A DNA stretch of 60,601 bases from Halosimplex carlsbadense 2-9-1 (GTDB lineage Archaea > Halobacteriota > Halobacteria > Halobacteriales > Haloarculaceae). How positions within the stretch are numbered: the stretch's first letter is position 1; each line of letters opens with the position of its first letter. Shown here one piece after another: positions 19,412 to 27,659 of the stretch. The notes under the pieces were generated by a model. It was not told where the DNA came from. It did no database searches and worked only from the letters and a program-made list of their open reading frames with translations. The DNA lies in assembly GCF_000337455.1 (NCBI RefSeq), contig NZ_AOIU01000004.1:101458-162058 (forward strand). Reading direction: 5' to 3'. Made by a program: the position numbers and the translations under genes.

Positions 19412-19744
19412 TTACCACCCGTAGCGCTCGGTCCCGTATCTACCAGTACCGTATCCCATCGTCCGGTCGATGTCGGCCCCTCCGGCCGTCGCTCCGGCCA
19501 GTGCTACGCCTGCAACGGTCAGATAGGTCCGCCGATCGATCCCTCTCTCGCTCCCCTCCGGCTCGGCGTCCGAGTCTGGTTCCTCCTCCACAGTCGCCTC
19601 CGTCCGAACAGTCCCCCGGTTCTGGCGCGACCGATATGAACCCACTGACAGTACCTGCGACACACCGGCCGCCGCCGGGCTCGAGGCCGCCGTGGTTCGT
19701 GCCGGCCACCCCTCGGTCCGGGGCCGGTATCGCGCCGAATACAA
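19412..19744 (-). CDS. Small Tat-signal-like protein with Gly/Tyr-rich end
   Basis: The frame encodes up to 110 aa; only the last 65 or so look gene-like. An acidic stretch (VEEEPDSDAEPEGSE) precedes RRTYLTVAGVALAGATAGG, a twin-arginine-like hydrophobic segment, and the protein ends with a Gly/Tyr pattern (MGYGTGRYGTERYGW). The start is uncertain: the frame opens at a TTG at 19744, and an internal GTG about 40 codons downstream is an alternative. A protein at 58285-59019 has the same order of acidic head, RR plus hydrophobic segment and Gly/Tyr tail. Function unknown. Confidence 0.45.
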   Translation of the reverse strand: MYSARYRPRTEGWPARTTAASSPAAAGVSQVLSVGSYRSRQNRGTVRTEATVEEEPDSDAEPEGSERGIDRRTYLTVAGVALAGATAGGADIDRTMGYGTGRYGTERYGW

Positions 19745-21708
19745 TAGTAGAGAATAGAATACATCACCAGATCCATAATATATATGTTATTATTTGGGTC
19801 GGCAGGGTGGGGGTGAGTGTGCGGACGATTGCATGCAACAGAGCGGATTCGAACTGCGGTCCCACGGAGGTTCAGGGCTCGCGACCGGCGTTCCGGATCC
19901 GGCGCTTCGAGGAAGCGGCGAACTGCACGACCTCGGGACGTGTCGTCGAGATCTCCAGCTGTGCTGCGCTGTCGACACCGACCGAAAGCGAGCGGGAAAG
20001 CGGGGTTTCGGCACGATGAGACGGCTGCGAGTGGTGACTTCGAACCGCGCGTCGAACGGGCGATCGATGGACGACCTCGTTCGGAGCGGCCGGAGATCCG
20101 GTACAGACACTATCTCACGACGGGTTTTCTTCGAACCACGACGGGTCCCGGGGCGCTATTGTTCAACACCAGAACATATAATAATAAATATATAGAAGTA
20201 TTTCTCACAAGTGCCAGCTGCACGGAGTTAGGATACAGAGATAACTCTGCCACAGTCGGACAGTGGTGAGCGTATAAATTTCCGGTGTTGACTGACAGGA
20301 CGCCGTGAAGTCCGGGTGACTGTGGCGGCGACCGACGCGGTGCCTGACAGCTACGTGTCACAGAACAGAGGGGGCGCCGACGAACCGACGGTTCCGTCGT
20401 CGAGAGTGCATTCCGGGAACCGCCCCGCGCTTCCCGATCGGGGTGGCCGAACAGGCCTTCCGCGGTGGCCGAGTTGGAGTGATACGTGAGAAACTGACTG
20501 AGCGATTTCGAATTCCGTCAGGTATCGGAACGGAAGTCCACAGGAGGAGCCACGTTTGGGGGTTGGGGCTGGGTTGTGTGATCGAATGGCGGGTGGGCTC
20601 CTCTGTGGTCTCGAGCCACCGAACGGACGCTGACCGTCCCGGACGAGAAACTGGTAACTCGCCGTCAGTTCGGCGGCATCTGGCCATTTAGTTACCGGCC
20701 ATATAACGATTGCTTGGATAACAATTCGTAGATTGGTCGTGAACCGCTGCCAGCGGTTTCGTGAAGGTGGTTTCGTCCCGTTCCACCGATCCGTTCGACG
20801 GAAGCCACGAGGTCAATATCGGCCCCGCTCGCGTGAGCTCCTGTTGCCGTGGGCTGGCCATCGCTGGCACCGTTACCAGATCTGAATTCGGTCTTATGGA
20901 CCCGATAGCCGCCTGTATCGGTGCTCTCACTCCCGACGGGGCGTGGTCGGTCGGCGGAGCCCGCTCGCGAAGTCCGACAGAGACTCCTTTCCCCCCGACC
21001 GGGCGGGCTCCCGCACGAGTCCGCTATCAGTTTGCGAACCCACCGGTCTCACTCGTTTTCGGCGACTCTGTCCCGATCTGTTCCAGTGCGTGCGCCCACA
21101 CTCCGTGCCGTTCTGTGGCCAGGCTCCGGTCGCTGGACGACCTACTTCTTCGCTCTCCGGCCGCTTCGACCAATATCAACATCGATTCTACCCACCCATC
21201 ATTCATTCAGTTTGATATTAATATCCGAATTTCATTACCTCCCGTCTTCGAACTGCATCTTTTCGAAATTTCTCTACACATAGCCACATGCACTTTATTA
21301 TACCGAGTTAAATTGGTCATTCAGCCAATTACAGACCCCCTCGTAGTAACCTGTTTTATTTTTAACTATGTGGGCCGGTATTATTCCCGTCATTCCACTG
21401 GATAGACATTTTCAATAACAATAGTATACGTGTAATCTGGTCTCGCTCGGTAGTTCGGTCGGCCGGTCGTCCGGTCACAGTGAATCACGCATCGTTAGAT
21501 CGGGAATCGGATCGACGAAACGGATTCGAGACCGTTGCTTCACCACCGACTTCTCGTGTCGTTTCGAACCGCGAGCCGTCGCGTGACCTGCCGAAATGTC
21601 GTGCCTCGAGCTTCGTTCCCGGAGTTTCCCGGAGCTTCGAATGACACCGATCTGCAAGTATAAGTGATAGGCGGTTCACCTATCCACTGAAGATAAGCGG
21701 GCCGTGGC
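19745..21708. other. Gene-poor interval (about 2 kb)
   Basis: No frame here has convincing coding character. The GC-rich parts (19800-20150 and 20300-21150) are broken by A/T-rich patches at 19740-19795, 20165-20215 and 21180-21420. A short T-arm-like sequence is at 19843-19860 (reverse strand GTTCGAATC) without a folding tRNA around it. A small hairpin AATTGG-N8-CCAATT lies at 21311-21330. The region may be a decayed gene remnant or an insertion hot spot; I see nothing definite in it. Confidence 0.6.
21657..21667 (+). promoter_or_regulatory. Possible TATA box for the gene at 21709
   Basis: The sequence AGTATAAGTGA sits about 47 nt before the ATG at 21709, which would give a leader of about 20 nt. 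It is the best TATA-like element upstream of this gene, but no B-recognition element can be assigned with confidence. Confidence 0.4.
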
Positions 21709-22059
21709 ATGATCAGGATCCCACTGCGGCAGAGCCTCGAGGAGTTCATCAGCCATCTCAGCGAGTACGCCGTCCACCTCTGGGCAATCACCGTGTTGTT
21801 CTACGGTTTCGGCGACCTCGGAACGACGTTCATCGGAGTTTCGGTCACGGGCATCGCAGAGACGGGGCCGGTGGCGGGGCCACTACTCCGGCGGTTCGGC
21901 TTCCAGCTCGTGGTGGTAGTAAAGCTCTTGTTCCTCGCAATTTGTTTCGCCTTTTGGCGCCTGGTGCCCGACCGGGTGGCCGTCGGTATTCCGCTCGGTC
22001 TCGGTGTTCTCGGCGTCGTCGTGGTCCTCTGGAACGTCTCGATCATCCTCACCCGCTGA
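21709..22059 (+). CDS. Three-span membrane protein, DUF5658-like
   Basis: This 116-aa protein has three hydrophobic helices: LWAITVLFYGFGDLGTTFIG (about 25-44), FQLVVVVKLLFLAICFAFW (about 65-83) and IPLGLGVLGVVVVLWNVSII (about 94-113). The layout Asp-x-x-Thr-Thr followed by Glu-x-Gly-Pro (ETGPVAGPLL) and a basic residue is reminiscent of the small DUF5658 membrane family (D..TT..G / E.NP). That assignment is tentative. The role is unknown, and the gene stands alone in a gene-poor stretch. Confidence 0.65.
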   Translation: MIRIPLRQSLEEFISHLSEYAVHLWAITVLFYGFGDLGTTFIGVSVTGIAETGPVAGPLLRRFGFQLVVVVKLLFLAICFAFWRLVPDRVAVGIPLGLGVLGVVVVLWNVSIILTR

Positions 22060-22353
22060 GGTGCGGCCGTGGACGACGACGTTAGGTCGTTGAGACCGGC
22101 TATCGACCGGGACCTGTCCCTGCTGTTCGTGAGAGTCCTCGCTGGAGCTGCGTGACGCGCTCCTCCCGACACAGCGTCGGTTCACACACGATTCACTGCC
22201 GACTACGGATTCATTGCCGACTACTTGCCGGATTACTCCGATCGCTCATTTCGTTCGTTTCCGTAGCGTTGAGTGATTATGTGAGACATAGCCGGAGGTG
22301 CAGAGTCTTTAACCGCAATCGGGTGCAGCATCTCCGTTGTGGGTGACCCAGCT

Positions 22354-22596
22354 ATGGCCGAAGAGCTCCACTACCGCATTATCCAGGGACTCGCTGAAGC
22401 CGAAGGGACCGGCCCGGAGGACCTCGAGAGCTGTCTGTACGAGTACACCGACATCGACGCGCTCACGAAGCTCTACCAGCAGGGCTGTGTCAACCCTACG
22501 GTGACGTTGGAGATTCGGGACCACGAAGTCACCGTCACCGACGAAGGCGACGTACGCGTCGACGGAAAGCTGCGGACGCTATCCTGTGGCGGGTAG
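22354..22596 (+). CDS. HalOD1-type output domain protein
   Basis: This 80-aa acidic protein (MAEELHYRIIQGLAEAEGTG) consists of one HalOD1 domain, the haloarchaeal output module found alone or fused to receiver and PAS domains. It shows the core Leu-Tyr-Ile/Asp-Asp-Leu pattern (CLYEYTDIDALTKLYQQG) and the terminal TLEIRDHEVTVTDEGDVRVDG beta segment. I chose ATG 22354; a GTG at 22339 adds five residues. It probably acts as a small signalling or regulatory protein, but its partner is unknown. Confidence 0.82.
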   Translation: MAEELHYRIIQGLAEAEGTGPEDLESCLYEYTDIDALTKLYQQGCVNPTVTLEIRDHEVTVTDEGDVRVDGKLRTLSCGG

Positions 22597-22685
22597 TCGA
22601 GCGTAGATCCAGCCTCGGCTCGGACTCTCCAATATCTGTCATTTCTAAACCAGATACAGATACTGATAGGAAGCCGATTCGAACG

Positions 22686-22730
22686 CACGGCTCCGCGGGC
22701 CCGACGAACTATCCCGCGGACGGAGCCGTG
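22686..22730. terminator. Long inverted repeat between convergent genes
   Basis: CACGGCTCCG at 22686-22695 pairs perfectly with CGGAGCCGTG at 22721-22730, and CGGG/CCCG extends the stem with a 4-nt bulge. It lies between the HalOD1 gene (+) ending at 22596 and the regulator (-) ending at 22810, so it may end both transcripts or act as a structured element in the 3' ends. No U-run follows directly, so the terminator call is an inference from position. Confidence 0.4.
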
Positions 22731-22809
22731 CCTCGGGTCTCGGGTGGCGCTCCGTTACGGACACCGCCTCAACCGGCGAGCACGTCCCTTCAAACGGGTG
22801 GAAAAATCC

Positions 22810-23751
22810 TCACAGTATCCGGCGGAGGAGCGCCAGTTCGTCCTCTTTCGAGAGGTACTCCGCGTCCAGACATGCGTGGATGATCTTGTGGGCGAGGTCG
22901 GGGTCCCACTCCGCAGTGTCGTTCCGGGCCGGCCCGTCGCCGATCCGCTCCTCCAGCGAACTGATCCGGGACTCGAGTTCGTGGATCTGATCCTCCCGGG
23001 TGGAACGGTTCCGAATCCGTGGGCCGTCGCCCGGTTCCTCGTCGAACAGTCGCTTCACGAACGCTCGTCGGTTCGTCCAGTCGAACCCCTCGATCTCGTT
23101 GACTCGTTTCGAGACCGTGGCTCTCGTCACGTCGAGGGTTGCCGCGATCTCCTCCTGCGTCGCCGTCGGCTCCCGGTGAACCGCACGGAGCGTCTCCCAC
23201 TGTTTGTCCGTGAGCGCCGCGGGGTCAGTCACCTGAGACCCGCTGCTCGCCCCCGAGTCGCCGGAGCCCACTTCGGTGAGGCGGTTGGCTGCCGCTCGGT
23301 CGGCCCCCGGAAAGTCGTCACGGTCGTCGGTTCTCGCTCCGGTGTCTGACTCGGGAGACACCTCACTGTCCGGTCCATCTAGATCTGTCGAAGTTCCCGA
23401 CTGTCGTTCGGTCCCCCTTTCGCTCGCCAGGTCCGGGATCTTGAGTTCAGTCTCTTGATCGGGGCTGTCGTCCATCGTGGATTGCTCGGTATCGATGTCT
23501 GTATCGCGATTGCTCTCACCGTGACCGTCCGCCCGCTTGGTTCGAGATCTGTCCTTCGCCGGGTCGCCGTATTCCTCTAGGACACGCTCGACGAACAGCT
23601 CCGACGCCCCACCCACGTGGTCCGCGATCCCCGTGAGTGACGCGTTCGGGTTCGACTGCGCGACGTCGAGGATCTTTTTGTGAATCATCGCCCTCGGTCG
23701 TGACCCGGCACTGATAGTATGCTCAGCGGTAGTTGTTTCAGATTTTCCCAT
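22810..23751 (-). CDS. Winged-helix transcription regulator with two HTH modules
   Basis: This 313-aa protein has an N-terminal helical module (KKILDVAQSNPNASLTGIAD, residues about 25-70), a long Asp/Ser/Thr-rich acidic linker (about 70-170), a second helix-turn-helix (LTDKQWETLRAVHREPTATQ, then ATLDVTRATVSKRVNEIEGF, about 180-225), and a C-terminal coiled coil (EDQIHELESRISSLEERI). The second HTH is MarR/Lrp-like and is the likely DNA-binding part. It is divergent from the sugar nucleotidyltransferase gene at 23959 and could control the glycan locus. That is inferred from position only. Confidence 0.82.
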   Translation of the reverse strand: MGKSETTTAEHTISAGSRPRAMIHKKILDVAQSNPNASLTGIADHVGGASELFVERVLEEYGDPAKDRSRTKRADGHGESNRDTDIDTEQSTMDDSPDQETELKIPDLASERGTERQSGTSTDLDGPDSEVSPESDTGARTDDRDDFPGADRAAANRLTEVGSGDSGASSGSQVTDPAALTDKQWETLRAVHREPTATQEEIAATLDVTRATVSKRVNEIEGFDWTNRRAFVKRLFDEEPGDGPRIRNRSTREDQIHELESRISSLEERIGDGPARNDTAEWDPDLAHKIIHACLDAEYLSKEDELALLRRIL

Positions 23752-23772
23752 CCGGATCCTCCCGCAAGTAAG

Positions 23773-23782
23773 TGATATACAA
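23773..23782 (-). promoter_or_regulatory. TATA box of the winged-helix regulator
   Basis: On the minus strand TTGTATATCA is centred about 27 nt before the ATG at 23751, consistent with leaderless transcription. The spacer also carries GGGAGGATCC, which could serve as a ribosome binding site in a longer transcript. The surrounding 23770-23820 stretch is A/T rich and is shared with the divergent gene at 23959. Confidence 0.55.
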
Positions 23783-23958
23783 ATTCAACAATAAGTCTTC
23801 TCCTTATATTAGTTTTAATACGCACACGTCTGGGAGCGACCGAGTGAGCGAACGTGCTCTCGACCGACCGATTACCGTTCGGCGCCCCCGCATCACCGAC
23901 GCTCGATTTCGGGCTATCCGGGGGGTAAAAATAAGTGAGTTGGTGACAACTCCAAAAC

Positions 23959-24918
23959 ATGGACGCAATCGTGCTGGCTGGGGGGTTCGCGACCAGGCTA
24001 TGGCCGATCACCAGCGATCGGCCGAAGATGTTTCTCCCGATCGGTGAGACGACGGTGATCGACAGTATCTTCGGCGAACTCGAAGCGGACGACCGGATCG
24101 ACGACGTCTACGTGTCCACGAACGAAGAGTTCGCGGACGACTTTCGAAGGCACCTCTCGGACTCGCCGTTCAGTAAACCGACGGTTTCGGTCGAAGCGGC
24201 CGGGGCCGAAAACGAAAAGTTCGGCGTCGTCGGTGCGCTCGGGGAGCTCGTCGAGCGCGAGGGGCTCGACGACGACACGCTGGTGATCGCGGGTGACAAC
24301 CTGTTCAGCTTCTCCCTCTCGGAGTTCGTCGACGCGTTCGACGACTACGGAGCGACGACCGTCGCCGCGTACGACGTCGGGACTCTGGACCGAGCCACCC
24401 AATACGGCGTGATCGATACCGAGGGCGACCGCGTCGTCGAGTTTCGGGAGAAACCATCCGATCCGCCGAGTACGCTCGTCTCGATCGCCTGCTACGCGTT
24501 TCCCGCCGAGACCGTCGGACAGTTCGAGACGTACCTCTCGGGGGACAACAACCCGGACGAACCGGGCTGGTTCATCGAGTGGCTCATCGACCGCGAACCC
24601 GTGTTCGCCTTCCCGTTCGAGGGGGCATGGTTCGATATCGGAACCCCCGATGGATACCTGGACGCGTTCTCGTGGCACCTCGACGGGGCGACGATCGTTC
24701 ACCCGGAGGCGACGGTTCGCAACTCGGACCTCGGAGCGAACGTTCACGTCATGCGCGGTGCGACGGTGGTCGACTCGGCGCTCGAACACACAGTCGTGTT
24801 CCCCGACGTGAAACTTACCGATAGCGAACTTCACTCCTCGATCGTCGACACGCGAGCCGAACTGACCGGGGTTACCCTCTCCGACGCGCAGGTCGGGGCG
24901 AACACGTCGTTGGAATAG
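23959..24918 (+). CDS. Sugar-1-phosphate nucleotidyltransferase
   Basis: This 319-aa protein has the nucleotidyltransferase signature MDAIVLAGGFATRLWPITSDRPKMF... (GGxxTRL and K/RPK motif) at residues 7-23, and IAGDNLF near 112 where the metal-binding Asp sits. After about residue 250 comes a left-handed beta-helix-like tail (VHPEATVRNSDLGANVHV). It makes NDP-sugar from sugar-1-phosphate and NTP. The sugar and base are not determined; AglF-like glucose-1-phosphate uridylyl activity is possible. It is the first rightward gene of this part of the glycan locus. Confidence 0.88.
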   Translation: MDAIVLAGGFATRLWPITSDRPKMFLPIGETTVIDSIFGELEADDRIDDVYVSTNEEFADDFRRHLSDSPFSKPTVSVEAAGAENEKFGVVGALGELVEREGLDDDTLVIAGDNLFSFSLSEFVDAFDDYGATTVAAYDVGTLDRATQYGVIDTEGDRVVEFREKPSDPPSTLVSIACYAFPAETVGQFETYLSGDNNPDEPGWFIEWLIDREPVFAFPFEGAWFDIGTPDGYLDAFSWHLDGATIVHPEATVRNSDLGANVHVMRGATVVDSALEHTVVFPDVKLTDSELHSSIVDTRAELTGVTLSDAQVGANTSLE

Positions 24919-25012
24919 CCCTCGGTGGATCGAGATGGCTGGACACTCCCCGAACGTCCCCGCCGGAAGCGGTCCGGTAACTGACTCCCGCTCGCCGAGT
25001 GCGTCCGCATAG

Positions 25013-25615
25013 ATGGAGCCGTTCGTCCATCTCGCGCTCGGCTATCTCGTCTACTCCCTCGCCTGTCGACTGTGGACCGGTCGTCCGCCCTCCGGCGCCT
25101 CGACGCTCGTGCTCGCGTTCGCTACGCAGTTCCCCGACGCGGTCGACAAGCCGCTCAACTGGTGGTTCGACATCCTCGACGGGCGGGGGATCGGCCACTC
25201 GATACTGACGATGGCGCCGCTCTGTGTCGCGCTCTACGTCCTCGCTCGACGATCCGGCCGCGAACGGTTGAGTAGTGCGTTCGCGGTCGGGGTCGGAACG
25301 CACCTCTGTTACGACGCGCGGGTCGCGCTGGGGCCCGGAGCGATCAGCGAATCGGCGCCGTACCTACTCTGGCCGCTGGTCCCCGCACCCACGTACCCGA
25401 AGGACAGTCTCACCGACCACCTCGATCACGTGGTCTTCGTCGTTCGCTCGTTCGCTCGGGAGCTGCCGGCCGCTCTCTTCTCCGAGGGGGCCCTGCGGAT
25501 CGTCGGGGTGGCGTGTTTCACTCTCGCCCTCTGGGTCTACGACGGGCGGCCCGGACTCGAAGTCGTGTCCGCGACGCTCCGAAAGTCGCTCCGACAGCTG
25601 CGACGAGAGACCTGA
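25013..25615 (+). CDS. Membrane-bound metal-dependent hydrolase-like protein (DUF457/YdjM family)
   Basis: This 200-aa protein has His-containing membrane segments typical of the DUF457 family: LALGYLVYSL with an early His, ATQFPDAVDKP, GRGIGHSILT and VGVGTHLCYDARV, giving the scattered H/D residues thought to bind metal. About five hydrophobic helices are visible. The start at 25013 is the first good ATG after a 94-nt gap. The enzymatic activity of this family is not known for certain. It lies inside the glycan cluster, beside the nucleotidyltransferase and the GT2. Confidence 0.85.
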   Translation: MEPFVHLALGYLVYSLACRLWTGRPPSGASTLVLAFATQFPDAVDKPLNWWFDILDGRGIGHSILTMAPLCVALYVLARRSGRERLSSAFAVGVGTHLCYDARVALGPGAISESAPYLLWPLVPAPTYPKDSLTDHLDHVVFVVRSFARELPAALFSEGALRIVGVACFTLALWVYDGRPGLEVVSATLRKSLRQLRRET

Positions 25616-25655
25616 TCGGCGCCGCGGCTCGCCTTCCGCCCCGCCCCCCAGGGCG

Positions 25656-25844
25656 TTACTCTCGCGCTTCGAGCGATTCGACGAGCTGCAGTGACTCCCG
25701 GATGTGCCGGTGTTTCTCCGTATCGTCGTCGGAATACAGTGCTTCGTAGAGGTGGTCCTCGATCGAGCCGGTTATTCGCTCTTCGTCTCTGTCCATTGTG
25801 GTTCGCTCACTGTCCGTCTCGATCGCTGGGTGGGTGTTCGTCAT
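25656..25844 (-). CDS. Small acidic hypothetical protein
   Basis: This 62-aa protein from ATG 25844, which overlaps the TGA of the GT2 gene by ATGA (25841-25844). It is polar throughout, Asp/Glu and His rich, with a predicted helix (GSIEDHLYEALYSDDDTEKH and beyond). No family recognised and no membrane segment. Translational coupling to the upstream GT2 gene argues it is real and perhaps functionally tied to it. Confidence 0.65.
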   Translation of the reverse strand: MTNTHPAIETDSERTTMDRDEERITGSIEDHLYEALYSDDDTEKHRHIRESLQLVESLEARE

Positions 25845-27103
25845 TGGGCTGTCTTGGTGGTACCGAGCATGCTCAGGAAGAACGAGCAGAAGACCGTTTG
25901 CACGCCGATCATCGTGACCGTCGACGCCAGGAGATTCACGGACGCGGAGGGGACGGCTGCGTAGCCCTCGACCGTCCACGCCACGACCGCGTAGCCCAGG
26001 ATGGCCGCGCCGATACTGAACGTGACGAGCCCGACCGACGCGCCGTGTTCCAGCCTGAACCGGTTCCGGATGAAATCGGTGACCGGATCCGCCGGCTCGC
26101 GGATCGGGTCGGTCGCGACCGAGCTGAACATCGCGAGGCTGCCGATCTGGTAGGCCACGACCGTGATCAGGCTGCCGCCGATCATCGTCTGGAGCCCGAA
26201 CGTCACCGACCCCAGTTGCGTCCCGAACAGCGACAGCGCCATAACCGAGATTCCGAGCAACCCGAACAGGACGGCGGGCGCCGAGAACAGGTACCCCGGC
26301 GCGTTCACGAGCATGAACTTCACGTGTCGCCAGCCGTCGCGGAAGCTGTCGAGGGTCGCTTCGCCTTCACGTTCGTGATACGTGATCGGTCGCTCTTCGA
26401 TGGTCATGTCCTTGGCCGCCGCGTCCATGATCATCTCGCTGGCGAACTCCATCCCGGTGGTTTCGAGGTCGAGCCGGTCGAGCGCGTCCCGGTCGAGGAC
26501 GCGGAGCCCGCTGTGGGCGTCACTGACACCGGCGTCGTAAAACGTGTTCAGGAACTTCGTCAGCAGCGGGTTGCCGACGTACTGGTGGAGCGGAGGCATC
26601 GCACCCTGCTTGATCTCCCCGTCGAGGCGACTCCCCATGGCGATGTCGACGTCGTCGCGGTTGGCCAGCTTCACTAGCTTCGGTAACTCCTCGAAGTCGT
26701 AGGTCGTATCCGCGTCGCCGATCGCGACGTATTCGCCGCGGGCGCGCTCGAAGGCGTACTTGTAGGCGTTGCCGTACCCGCCCTCCTCGGGCTCGACGAC
26801 GATCGCGCCCTTCTCGCGAGCGATCTCCGGCGTCCGGTCGGTCGAACTGTCGCTGACGAGTATCTCGGTGACGACACCGAGCTCCGCGACCGCCGATTTC
26901 ACGCGGCCCATACACTCCGAGATGCCCTCCTCCTCGTTGAGTGTGGGCATAACGACTGTCAGACTCGGCTCGCGCTCGCTGTCCGCCTGAACCAGCAGGG
27001 ACTCGGCGTGCGACCCCGACGCGGCGTTCGCACCGTCTTCGATCGCTACCTCGTCGACTGCACCCTCCGTCACGTCGCTGCTCGGGTCAGTGTCCGCCGA
27101 CAT
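25841..27103 (-). CDS. Family 2 glycosyltransferase, dolichyl-phosphate hexose transferase type
   Basis: This 420-aa protein starts at ATG 27103, two nucleotides inside the end of the small zinc-ribbon gene (TGATATG). The GT-A domain has TVVMPTLNEEEGI, VSDSSTDRTPE, the metal motif GDADTTYDFEELPKLV and GSRLDGEIKQG, as in DPM1/AglJ-type enzymes that load a sugar on dolichyl phosphate. After residue about 300 are four membrane segments. The N-terminal 65 residues are acidic and disordered-looking. It acts on the cytoplasmic face. The donor sugar is not determined. Confidence 0.88.
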   Translation of the reverse strand: MSADTDPSSDVTEGAVDEVAIEDGANAASGSHAESLLVQADSEREPSLTVVMPTLNEEEGISECMGRVKSAVAELGVVTEILVSDSSTDRTPEIAREKGAIVVEPEEGGYGNAYKYAFERARGEYVAIGDADTTYDFEELPKLVKLANRDDVDIAMGSRLDGEIKQGAMPPLHQYVGNPLLTKFLNTFYDAGVSDAHSGLRVLDRDALDRLDLETTGMEFASEMIMDAAAKDMTIEERPITYHEREGEATLDSFRDGWRHVKFMLVNAPGYLFSAPAVLFGLLGISVMALSLFGTQLGSVTFGLQTMIGGSLITVVAYQIGSLAMFSSVATDPIREPADPVTDFIRNRFRLEHGASVGLVTFSIGAAILGYAVVAWTVEGYAAVPSASVNLLASTVTMIGVQTVFCSFFLSMLGTTKTAQ

Positions 27104-27104
27104 A

Positions 27105-27284
27105 TCACTTCGCCTGCTCGCCGCCGTCAGCTGCGATTCGGGCATCTGCGGACCCGTCGCACTGGACCGGACTTTCCCCACATTCGACGCACACGTAGGT
27201 GCTCTCGACGGTCTCGACGACTGGGGCGTTGCAGTTGATACATTTGATGCTTGCCGTCCGTGCCGCTCGTGGATATCGACTCAC
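27105..27284 (-). CDS. Small zinc-ribbon protein
   Basis: This short gene (59 aa) is read from a GTG at 27284 to TGA at 27105-27107, with an in-frame TGA just upstream of the start. It contains CINC and CVEC, spaced by 18 residues, the four-Cys layout of a zinc ribbon (IKCINCNAPVV ... TYVCVECG), then a third Cys in VQCDG. The stop overlaps the region of the GT2 start (TGATATG), so it heads the GT2 operon. I infer a Zn-binding adaptor or regulator; activity is unknown. Confidence 0.72.
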   Translation of the reverse strand: MSRYPRAARTASIKCINCNAPVVETVESTYVCVECGESPVQCDGSADARIAADGGEQAK

Positions 27285-27323
27285 CCGTTTTCACCTTCGT
27301 CAATGAACTGATTGGATGACGAC

Positions 27324-27333
27324 CATATAATAG
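27324..27333 (-). promoter_or_regulatory. TATA box of the zinc-ribbon/GT2 operon
   Basis: On the minus strand CTATTATATG lies about 44 nt before the GTG start at 27284, giving an expected leader of about 18 nt. The element stands in an A/T-rich patch next to GC-rich coding DNA. Confidence 0.5.
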
Positions 27334-27627
27334 TTTACTCCGTTCTGATAATTGATCCTAATACGTTACGTAGACCTCGGTAACACACGACTGTCTCCGG
27401 CTTTCATCCGGACGTGACCCGCCTGTCGATCGCTAAGGAGTCGATAATCTCCACATCTAACTATCCGTGAATAATTTCACACGTGTGAACTGTTCGGGAA
27501 CGAACGAAACGCGGCGGTGTGCGCGCGCGACGGGGATAGATCGATCGGATATCATTTCGGTCGCGTCGCCCGGTCCGACGGCGGCCGACCCCGAAATGTC
27601 GGCTGTGAGACCTCTCGTGAACGGCCG

Positions 27628-27636
27628 TTTTTAATA
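27628..27636 (+). promoter_or_regulatory. TATA box of the epimerase gene
   Basis: TTTTTAATA is centred 28 nt before the ATG at 27660, so the epimerase message is predicted leaderless. There is no ribosome binding site in the short spacer (CGCCCGGGACAGGCATTTCG), which fits leaderless translation. Confidence 0.7.
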
Positions 27637-27659
27637 CGCCCGGGACAGGCATTTCGGAT

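Larger units (their letters stand above)
27285..27659. other. Divergent intergenic region with two promoters
   Basis: The 375-nt interval separates the zinc-ribbon/GT2 operon (-) from the epimerase (+). It carries one TATA box for each direction (27324-27333 and 27628-27636) and an A/T-rich patch at 27320-27365. No open frame with coding character was found. The middle (27366-27600) shows no feature I can name. Confidence 0.65.

Noticed and set aside
19843..19860. tRNA gene
   Set aside because: Only the T-loop-like GTTCGAATC is present on the minus strand. The T-stem has mismatches and no D-arm, anticodon arm or acceptor stem can be folded around it.
19794..20269. Plus-strand frames in the gene-poor interval
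   Set aside because: Two overlapping frames have no recognisable fold, high Arg/Ser, and no promoter; they look accidental.
20761..21405. Plus-strand frame with several hydrophobic stretches
   Set aside because: Its content changes abruptly from Ser/Arg-rich to A/T-driven Ile/Asn/Phe residues, as expected of non-coding DNA crossing an A/T-rich patch.
27003..27311. Plus-strand frames opposite the zinc-ribbon and GT2 start
   Set aside because: They are the complement of the minus-strand genes and contain no motif.
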